From Prorocentrum cordatum (taxonomy: Eukaryota; Sar; Dinophyceae; Prorocentrales; Prorocentraceae): a stretch of 64,000 nt of DNA. The first letter of the stretch is position 1. Each line of letters starts with the position of its first letter. The notes beneath the pieces were generated by a model. It was not told the origin of the DNA, ran no database searches, and worked only from the letters and a program-made list of their open reading frames with translations. The DNA lies in NCBI GenBank assembly GCA_963575745.1, contig CAUYUJ010000359.1:433370-497369 (forward strand), given 5' to 3'. Of this stretch, positions 54,721 to 64,000 are shown piece by piece. Both the position numbers and the translations under genes were made by a program.

Positions 54721-55235
54721 CGATTCGCATGGAACCGTGCCTCCTAACCAACGCGCGCGCAAGGGCGTTCGACTGATTCGGCATTCGCGCGCGCGCGAAG
54801 AGCCCATTTGGTCGCATTTGATGAGCACGTTGGAAAAAGTCGGATGTAACGAATTTACAAGAAAACGCGCGTACTTTGCTTTGCAACTCGTGCTGGACAG
54901 CCATGCGTTGCTGCAAGCTTCCGGGTTGAATCTATTACGTAATCTACTGCGCGTGAAGAAAACCAAAATCGCGAGTCGACAGAAGCTTGTGGAAGGTCCT
55001 TCGAAGGAACTCTGGAAGCTTTGGAAAAGAGCTTATGGACAACTTGACGGCACACGTATTGGGAAACAGTACGAAAACGCCTTCCAGGACAACCTGCGAA
55101 CTCACACCAGTTTCTGCGATGCGTCCTGCCGAAAGCTGGAACGAGCTCCGAGGCTTGCCCGCGGTGCCAGCTTCTAATCCGAAACCATCTTAGCTCTCAG
55201 AGAGCTATCCGGGACCGTATCGCCCCCCCCCCACT

Positions 55236-55349
55236 ACGCGCACACAAGCTGCCGGGTGGCCACTTCCGCCCCAACTGGCCGCGTGCAGGCTTGACGGCCG
55301 GGCAAAACGTGCGCGGCTGCGCGGCGCGAGAAAAAGTCCACTGAAGGCC
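55236..55349 (-). CDS. Exon-like fragment, function unknown
   Basis: The minus strand reads RPSVDFFSRRAAAHVLPG then RQACTRPVGAEVATRQLV. It directly follows a GAG/CTC microsatellite (55350-55490 on the plus strand). Balanced composition, no recognised domain. Confidence 0.25.
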
Positions 55350-55495
55350 TGCCGCCCTCCTCCTCTTCCTCCTCCTGCTGTCCTCCTCCTGCTCCCCCTC
55401 CTGCCGCCCTCCTCCTCCTCCTCCTCCTCCTCCTCCCCCTCCTCCTCCTCCTCGTCTCCCTCCTCCTCGTCCTCCTCCTCCTGCTCCTCCTTGAA
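55350..55495. repeat. CTC microsatellite, interrupted
   Basis: CTCCTC with TGCTG, GTCTCC and CCCC interruptions. Confidence 0.92.
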
Positions 55496-55519
55496 ATGAA
55501 GAGGGATCGGCGGCGGGCG

Positions 55520-56110
55520 ATACTTCTCAGAAGCCGTCGCGCCTTCTGAGAAGTGTTCTGCATCTTCGGGGAAGGCTCAGAAAACTTCTCAGAGGGCCAG
55601 GGGATTTCCGAACCTTCTGAGAGAAGGCCCGGCGCCTCTCACTTCCCCCCCTGGCTGGCCGCCGGACAGAACTGCATAACTGGACATGAACTTTCCGAAC
55701 GCCGCACGGCTTTCTTGGATCGGCGCCGGACCCTCCTCCCTGGCGCGCGAATCGGCGTGCCAGGGCGGGCCCGGATCCGATGATACCCCGCGCAGGCCGT
55801 CGAAAACGTTCATGATTGCGCGGTCGCTCCTGCTTCGTTCCTGTCCTCGCGCTCACAGGGGGGGTCGGGCGCAGACCCGAAGACACTGCGCGCAGATCGT
55901 CGGAAGAATTCTTGATTGTGCGGTCGCTTCTTCTTCGGTCCTCGTCCTCGCGCTCCTCGCGACCCCCCCAGGCTTCGGAGAAATTCTCTAAGCCCTCCCC
56001 AGAGACACAGAAAACTTCTCAGAAGGCCAGAGGGCTTCTGAGAAGTCCCGCCGCCTTCTGAGAAGGCCTTCTACTGCTCACTCCCCCCCCCCCTCGCTCG
56101 CCGCCGAATC
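55520..56110. repeat. Element H, copies 6 and 7
   Basis: 55520-55665 and 55980-56110 each hold several TTCTGAGAAG palindromes. Copy 7 ends in CTCGCTCGCCGCCGAATCGAGG. Between them, CGCGCAG(G/A)(C/T)CGTCG..ATTG(C/T)GCGGTCGCT is duplicated (55789 and 55887). Confidence 0.65.
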
Positions 56111-59060
56111 GAGGACGTACGCGCCCAACCACGTACATGAACACGGCCCAGGATTGAATTCGATTAGAAACGCACGATTATGCGCCCCCGCCCTCTTGAG
56201 CAGGGACCGACCGTCCTAGCATTCCTCTAGACCTACCACGACATGTTCTTAGAACCCAAAAACGCTCTAAGAGCAAAAACAATGTTCTTAGAACGTAAGC
56301 CTCATGCGTTAAAACAAGATAGTCCCAGCCAGAAAGTTCAAAGAATGTTTCGTGGAAACCACAACAGGTTCTTAGAACAATGTTCGGTAGGGCTATAGGC
56401 ACGCCGGGACGCTTCGCCACTGCTTGACCCTCGGCATTGCCGGGGACGCACTGAGAGGAGGGAGCGTCACATTATGGGGGGGAGGAGGGGGGGAGGGTAA
56501 GGGGCATGACGCGCGCTATGGCCCTGAGGGTACAAAGACACTCTCCGTATCCCCCCCTTGCGTTGCTCTATGGAGGCGGCCAGGGGGTCCACAATGGAGC
56601 AGTGCCGGGAGCATCTGTCAAGAGGTGATGTGCTTCTTTGGTGACGACTGCCATGATAGCATGCAACGAACATCTGGCGTACTCGCTCGGCACTGCGCAC
56701 GTGCTGGCCTTCTGGGGAGGCGCATGGCATGGCCGCTCATACAATCCTCTTGCTGTCATCAAAACTGTCGCAACCGCATGGCGACGATGCCACATGCACA
56801 AAGAAAGCAGCGCACAACAACGCATGGAGGGCAAATACTCAGACCATATTCGAGAAACCTGATATAGTCGTCTCAGACCGCAATAGGCCTCAGACACAAC
56901 CAAGAGAATGAAGACGTCATCAGTCGGTTCCCGGATTGAGTTCGAACCGCAAGCAGAGAATAGCTTGACCCCACTGAAGAGAAACAGCCATCATAAACTG
57001 CAATCTCGCATCATGCCGCACTGCCGCTCGGCGAGCTGGGATTATGCATGGTCATCACCTGCATCAGATGACCGTCGTGAGAACCGCATTGAGTTCTCGT
57101 CACAGCGACGATCCTGGGCATCGTAAAATAAAAAGACCGAGCGTTCACTCGTCAACTGTGCCTTGAAACTGCCGCACTGGCTGGCAACTGTCACGATGGA
57201 ATGAAACGAGAATCAGACCAACTCGTCTCGAACCACTCATGTGCTGGACTAAAGGGCATCCCCGAGTCATGGAATGGCCGCCAACATGATCGAAGTGTTG
57301 TCATCAAATCTGACGCAACCGCATGGCAAACGATGACTCTGGCACGAAGCAAACAGCGTACGACAACGTTGGCAGGGCTACTCGTCCAGGCTACCAGACC
57401 AAATGCGAACAACATCCTGATACAGTCGTCTCAGACCACAGTGGGCCTCAGACACAACCAAGAGAACAGTGATGTTATCACTCAGAGCCCGAATTAAATT
57501 CGTATCGCAAACAGAGAGAAGGAAGCGCACGCATACCAACTCAACACCGGTTCAACGCCTCAGAAGCCAGCCAGAAATCGAAAGCTGCAATCTCGCATCA
57601 TGCCACTCTGCCGCTCGGCGAGCTGGGATTATGCATGGTCATCACCTGCATCAGATGAACGTCGTAAGAACCGCATTGAGTTCTCGTCACAGCGACGATC
57701 CTGGGCATCGTAAAACTAAATGACCGAACGTTCACTTCACAGAGCGTTCACTTCACATTGGCGCCTTGAAACTGACGCACTGGCTGGTAACTGTCACGAT
57801 GACTGAAACGAGAATCAGACCAACTCGTCTCGAGACACTCATGTACTGGACTCAAGGGCATCCCTGAGTCATGGAATAGCCACCAACAAGATCGAAGTGT
57901 TGTCACAAGGCACAAGTAAACAGCGTACGACAACGTCGGCAGAGCTACTCGTCGAGGCTATCAGACCAAATGCGAACAACATCCTGATACAGTCGTCTCA
58001 GACCACAGTGGGCCTCAGACACAGCCAAGAGAACAGTGATGTCATCACTCAGAGCCCGAATTGAATTCGTATCGCAAACAGAGAAGAAGTGCACGCATAC
58101 CATCGCAGCACTGATTCAACGCCTCAGAAGCAAACCACCAATCACAAACTGCAATCTCGCATAACGCCGCACTGCCGCTCTGCGAGCTGGGATTATGCAT
58201 GGTCATCACCTGCGTCAGATGACCGTCGTGAGAACCGCATTGAGTTCTCGTCACAGCGACGATCCTGGCCATCGTAAAATAAAAAGACCGAGCGTTCACT
58301 CGTCAACTGTGCCTTGAAACTGCCGCACTGGCTTGCAACTGTCAGGATTACTGAAACGAGAATCCGACAAACTAGTCGAAAACCACTCATGTGATGGACA
58401 ACCACACATCCCTGAGTCACGTAATGACCGCCAACAAGATCCAAGTGTTGTCATCAATACTGGCGCAACCACATGGCAACGATGACACTGGCACAAAGCA
58501 AACAGCGCACGACAACGTCGGCAGGGCCAACTGTCCAGGCTATCGGACCAAATGCGAACAACATCCTGATACAGTCGTCTCAGACCACAGTGGGCCTCAG
58601 ACACAGCCAAGAGAACTGTGATGTCATCACTCAGAGTCCGAATTGAATCTGACCAACTCGTCTCGAGCCTCCCTTGAACTGGACAACCAAGCATTCCTGA
58701 GTCGTAAAATGGCAACCAACAAAACAAAATCCAAGTGTTGTCATTAATACTGATGCAACCACAAGGCAACGATGACTCCGGCACAAGTAAACAGCGTACG
58801 ACAAAGTAACGTCGGCAGGGCTACTCGTCCAGGCTATCAGACCAAATGCGAAAAACATCCTGATACAGTCGTCTCAGACCACAGTGGGCCTCAGACACAG
58901 CCAAGAGAACAGTGATGTCATCACTCAGAGCCCGAATTGAGTTCGAATCGCAAGCAGAGACGGAAGTGCATGCATACCATCGCAGCACTGATTCAACGCC
59001 TCAGAAGCAAACCACCAATCACAAACTGCAATCTCGCATAACGCCACAAGGCCGCTCTGC

Positions 59061-60703
59061 GAGCTGGGATTATGCATGGTCATCACCTGCATCAGATGAC
59101 CGTCGTGAGAACCGCATTGAGTTCTTGTCACAGCGACGATCCTGGGCATCGTACGACTAAATCACCGAACGTTCACTTCATAACGGCGCCTTGAAACTGC
59201 CGCATGGGCTGGCAACGTCACAATGAATGAAACGGAAATCCGACCAACTCGTCTCAAACCACTCATGTGCTGGACAACCAGGCATCCCTGAGTCACGTAA
59301 TGACCGCCAATAAGATCCAAATGTTGTCATCAAGACTGACGCAACCACAAGGCATTGACGACTCCGGCACAAGTAAACAGCGTACGACAACGTCGGCAGG
59401 GCTACTATTCCAGGCTATCAGATCAAATGCGAAAAACATCCTGATACAGTCGTCTCAGACCACAGTGGGCCTCAGACACAGCCAAGAGAACAGTGATGTC
59501 ATCACTCAGAGCCCGAATTGATTTCGAATCGCAAGCAGAGAAGGAAGTTCATGCATACCATCGCAGCACAGATTCAACGACTCGAAGCCAAACAACAATC
59601 GCAAACTGCAATCTCGCATTGTGCCTCACTGCCGCTCGGCGAGCTGGGATTATGCATGGTCATCACCTGCATCAGATGACCGTCGTGAGAACCGCATTGA
59701 GTTCTCGTCACAGCGACGATCCTGGGCATCGTACGACTAAATCACCGAACGTTCACTTCACAGATCGTTCACTTCACAACGGCGCCGTGAAACTGCCGCA
59801 CTGGCTGGCAACTGTCACGATGACTGAAACGAGAATCCGACCAACTCGTCTCGAGACACTCATGTGCTGGACAACCAGGCATCCCTGAGTCATATAAGAG
59901 CCACAAGCAAGGTCGAATTGTTGTCACAAGTCACAAGTCATCACTCAGAGCCCGAATTGAATTCGAATCACAAGCAGAGGAGAAGTGCACGCATACCATC
60001 GCAACACAGGTTCAACGCATAGGAAGCAAAATACCAATCGCAAACTGTAATCCCGCATAACGCCACACTGACGCCCTGCGAGCTGGGATTATGCATGGCC
60101 ATCACCTGCGGCAGCTGACAGTCGTGAGAACCGCATTGAGTTCTCGTCACAGCGACGATCCTGGGCATCGTATGGCTAAATCACCGAACGTTCACCTATC
60201 AACGGCGCCTTGACACTGCCGCAATGGCTGGCAACTGTCACGATGCATGAAACGGGAATCTGCTCAACTCGTCTCGAGCCCCCCTTGTGCTGGACAACCA
60301 GGCATCCCTGCGTCATGAAATGGCCACCAACAAGACAAGATCGACGTGTTGTCACCTATACTGACGCAAGCACATGGCAACGATGACACTGGCACGCATA
60401 AACGGCGTACGACAACGTCTGCAGGGCTTCTAGCCCAGGCTATCAGACCAAATGCGAAAAACATCCTGATACAGTCGTCTCAGACCACAGTGGGCCTCAG
60501 ACACAGCCAAGAGAACAGTCATGCCATCACTCAGAGCCCGAGTTGAATTCGAATCGCAAACAGAGAAGGAAGTGCACGCATACCATCACAACACATATTC
60601 ACCGCCTAGGACACCAAACCAGTCGCAAACTGCAATCTGGCATCATGCCTCGCTGCCGCTCTGCGAGCTGGGATTATGCATGGTCATCACCTGCGTCAGA
60701 TGA
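59061..60703 (+). repeat. Higher-order repeat, first period segment
   Basis: Unit spacings 580-439-585 from here are repeated as 581-439-589 from 62344. Sequence is nearly identical, including the shortened 439-bp unit that contains CACAAGTCACAAGTCATCAC. Period 3283-3288 bp. Confidence 0.9.
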
Positions 60704-62343
60704 CCGTCGTGAGAACCGCATTGAATTCTCGTCACAGCGACGGGGCATCGTACGACTAAATCACCGAACGTTCACTTATCAACGGCGCCTTGGATCTGCC
60801 GCATGCCCTGGCAACTGTCGCAATGAATGAAACGGGAATCCGACAAACTAATCTCAAACCACTCATGTGCTGGACAACCAAACATCCGTGAGTCACGTAA
60901 TGGATCGAAGTGTTGTCACCTATACTGACGCAACCACATGGCGACGATGACACTGGCACGCATACACGGCGTACTGCAACGTCTGCAGGGCTTCTAGCCC
61001 AGGCTATCAGACCAAATGCGAACAGCATCCTGATGCAGTCGTCTCAGACCACAGTGGGCCTCAGACACAGCCAAGAGAACAGTCATGTCATCACTGATAG
61101 CCCGAGTTGACTTCGAATCGCAAACAGAGAAGGAAGTGCACGCATACCATCACAACACATATTCACCGCCTAGGACACCAAACCAGTCGCAAACTGCAAT
61201 CTGGCATCATGCCTCGCTGCCGCTCTGCGAGCTGGGATTATGCATGGTCATCACCTGCGTCAGATGACCGTCGTGAGAACCGCATTGAATTCTCGTCACA
61301 GCGACGGGGCATCGTACGACTAAATCACCGAACGTTCACTTAACAAACGGCGCCTGGGATCTGCCGCATGCCCTGGCAACTGTCGCAATGAATGAAACGG
61401 GAATCCGACAAACTAATCTCAAACCACTCATGTGCTGGACAACCAAACATCCGTGAGTCACGTAATGGATCGAAGTGTTGTCACCTATACTGACGCAACC
61501 ACATGGCGACGATGACACTGGCACGCATACACGGCGTACTGCAACGTCTGCAGGGCTTCGACCAAATGCGAACAGCATCCTGATACAGTCGTCTCAGACC
61601 ACAGTGGGCCTCAGACACAGCCAAGAGAACAGTCATGTCATCACTGAGAGCCCGAATTGAATTCGAATCGCAAACAGAGAAGGAAGTGCACGCATACCAT
61701 CACAACACATATTCACCGCCTAGGACACCAAACCAGTCGCAAACTGCAATCTGGCATCATGCCTCGCTGCCGCTCTGCGAGCTGGGATTATGCATGGTCA
61801 TCACCTGCGTCAGATGACCATCGTGAGAACCGCATTGAATTCTCGTCACAGCGACGGGGCATCGTACGACTAAATCACCGAACGTTCACTTATCAACGGC
61901 GCCTTGGAACTGCCGCATGCCCTGGCAACTGTCGTAATGAATGAAACGGGAATCCGACAAACTAATCTCAAACCACTCATGTGCTGGACAACCAAACATC
62001 CGTGAGTCACGTAATGGATCGAAGTGTTGTCATCAAAACTGACGCACCCACATAGCAACGATGGCACTGGCACAAGTAAACGGCGTACGACAACGTCGGC
62101 AGGGCTACTAGTCAAGGCTATCAGACCAAATGCGAAAAACATCCTGATACAGTCGTCTCAGACCACAGTGGGCCTCAGACACAGCCAAGAGAACAGTCAT
62201 GTCATCACTCGGAGCCCGAATGGAATTCGAATCGCAAGCAGAGGAGAAGTGCACGCATACCATTGCAACACAGGTTCAACGCCTCAGAAACTCAACATAA
62301 ATCGCAAACTGCAGTCTCGCAGTATGCTTCAGTGCCGCTCTGC

Positions 62344-63991
62344 GAGCTGGGATTATGCATGGTCATCACCTGCATCAGATGACCGTCGTGAGAACCGCAT
62401 TGAATTCTCGTCACAGCGACGATCCTGGGCATCGTACGACTAAAGCACCGAACGTTCACTTCACAACGGCGCCTTGAAACTGCCGCATGGGCTGGCAACG
62501 TCACAGTGAATGAAACGGGAATCCGACCAACTCGTCTCAAACTACTCATGTGCTGGACAACCAGGCATCCCTGAGTCACGTAATGACCGCCAATAAGATC
62601 CAAATATTGTCATCAAGACTGACGCAACCACAAGGCATTGATGACTCCGGCACAAGTAAACAGCGTACGACAACGTCGGCAGGGCTACTATTCCAGGCTA
62701 TCAGACCAAATGCGAAAAACATCCTGATACAGTCGTCTCAGACCACAGTGGGCCTCAGACACAGCCAAGAGAACAGTGATGTCATCACTCAGAGCCCGAA
62801 TTGATTTCGAATCGCAAGCAGAGAAGGAAGTGCACGCATACCATCGCAGCACAGATTCAACGACTCGGAAACCAAACAACAATCGCAAACTGCAATCTCG
62901 CATTGTGCCTCACTGCCGCTCGGCGAGCTGGGATTATGCATGGTCATCACCTGCATCAGATGACCGTCGTGAGAACCGCATTGAGTTCTCGTCACAGCGA
63001 CGATCCTGGGCATCGTACGACTAAATCACCGAACGTTCACTTCACAGATCGTTCACTTCACAACGGCGCCGTGAAACTGCCGCACTGGCTGGCAACTGTC
63101 ACGATGACTGAAACGAGAATCCGACCAACTCGTCTCGAGACACTAATGTGCTGGACAACCAGGCATCCCTGAGTCATAGAAGAGCCACAAGCAAGGTCGA
63201 ATTGTTGTCACAAGTCACAAGTCATCACTCAGAGCCCGAATTGAATTCGAATCGCAAGCAGAGGAGAAGTGCACGCATACCATCGCAACACAGGTTCAAC
63301 GCATAGGAAGCAACATACCAATCGCAAACTGTAATCCCGCATAACGCCACACTGCCGCCCTGCGAGCTGGGATTATGCATGGCCATCACCTGCGGCAGCT
63401 GACAGTCGTGAGAACCGCATTGAGTTCTCGTCACAGCGACGATCCTGGGCATCGTATGGCTAAATCACCGAACGTTCACCTATCAACGGCGCCTTGACAC
63501 TGCCGCAATGGCTGGCAACTGTCACGATGCATGAAACGGGAATCTGCTCAACTCGTCTCGAGCCCCCCTTGTGCTTGCTGGACAACCAGGCATCCCTGCG
63601 TCATGAAATGGCCACCAACAAGACAAGATCGACGTGTTGTCACCTATACTGACGCAACCACATGGCAACGATGACACTGGCACGCATAAACGGCGTACGA
63701 CAACGTCTGCAGGGCTTCTAGCCCAGGCTATCAGACCAAATGCGAAAAACATCCTGATACAGTCGTCTCAGACCACAGTGGGCCTCAGACACAGCCAAGA
63801 GAACAGTCATGTCATCACTCAGAGCCCGAGTTGAATTCGAATCGCAAACAGAGAAGGAAGTGCACGCATACCATCACTACACATATTCACCGCCTAGGAC
63901 ACCAAACCAATCGCAAACTGCAATCTGGCATCATGCCTCAGTGCCGCTCGGCGAGCTGGGATTATGCATGGTCATCACCTGCGTCAGATGA
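62344..63991 (+). repeat. Higher-order repeat, second period segment
   Basis: Copy of 59061-60703, displaced by 3283-3288 bp. It runs to the window end. Near-identity to the first segment shows that a multi-unit block was duplicated. Confidence 0.9.
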
Positions 63992-64000
63992 CCGTCGTGA

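Larger units (their letters stand above)
56740..64000 (+). repeat. Satellite array, ~565-590-bp unit, at least 13 copies, open at the window end
   Basis: GAGCTGGGATTATGCATGG marks each unit at 57033, 57620, 58184, 59061, 59641, 60080, 60665, 61229, 61779, 62344, 62925, 63364 and 63953. Spacings are 587, 564, 877, 580, 439, 585, 564, 550, 565, 581, 439 and 589. Other conserved parts are CAGTCGTCTCAGACCACAGT, GGGCCTCAGACACAGCCAAG, ATCACTCAGAGCCCGAATTG and CGAACGTTCACTT. The first unit (56740-57030) is diverged. Spacings are not multiples of three and frames shift, so the many small open frames are not genes. Confidence 0.95.

Noticed and set aside
57521-57560. Conserved small peptides in each satellite unit
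   Set aside because: Unit spacings are not multiples of three and changes between units do not favour any frame.
56740-64000. Tandem 5S rRNA, SL-RNA or tRNA genes in the satellite
   Set aside because: No 5S or spliced-leader core seen. The TTCGAATC segment resembles part of a pol III B box, but stems and an A box are missing.

Overview
This window looks like gene-poor nuclear DNA from a large, GC-rich protist genome. A dinoflagellate is my best guess, an inference from overall character only. There are no operons, no tightly packed genes, no rRNA, tRNA or CRISPR arrays, and almost no open frame with credible protein content. Most of the 64 kb is microsatellite (GAG/CTC, CGT/ACG, GAT/ATC), minisatellite, satellite, and many small inverted-repeat elements (MITE-like, 100-300 bp) in several copies. 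Most of the long apparent reading frames run through trinucleotide microsatellites and are not genes.

Layout. 0-10 kb: a small inverted-repeat element, a 73-bp tandem array, dispersed repeats (named B, E, F, G, H, K, P, Q here) and one exon-like remnant with a Rossmann motif at 3.7 kb. 9-17 kb: CAT, CGT and GTC microsatellites, a 160-bp tandem repeat, and GC-alternating repeat blocks. 17-25 kb: an 87-bp and a ~95-bp minisatellite, and long blocks of a degenerate CCAAGANGGCC motif always on the same strand. 28.5-33.1 kb: a broken multi-domain gene on the minus strand whose C-terminal part resembles a DDE transposase of the KDZ type, enclosed by an inverted repeat at about 28.57 and 33.07 kb; together these may be one decayed DNA transposon of ~4.5 kb. 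36.6-38.7 kb: a frameshifted, 5'-truncated non-LTR retrotransposon (endonuclease and reverse transcriptase, minus strand) bounded on both sides by copies of element K. 39-52 kb: more MITEs, including a family with ~30-bp terminal inverted repeats and clear 8-9-bp target duplications, a large fold-back element and a GAT/ATC fold-back. 53-55 kb: a second set of the GC-alternating blocks seen at 15 kb, in inverse orientation. 56.7 kb to the end: an open-ended satellite array of ~565-590-bp units with a 3.28-kb higher-order repeat.

How it works together. The two element-encoded proteins (transposase-like and LINE) are the only coding sequence recognised with real support, and both are inactivated. 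The small elements probably depended on transposases encoded elsewhere: the C/D/E group starts and ends with TA-CAGT..ACTG-TA as Tc1/mariner-type elements do, and family A has Mutator-like termini and duplication length. Short exon-like islands on the minus strand (3.7, 13.6, 47.0, 51.9, 55.3 kb and others) often abut GGA/CTC microsatellites; they may be real exons of a gene with very long introns or scattered gene fragments, and the sequence alone cannot decide.
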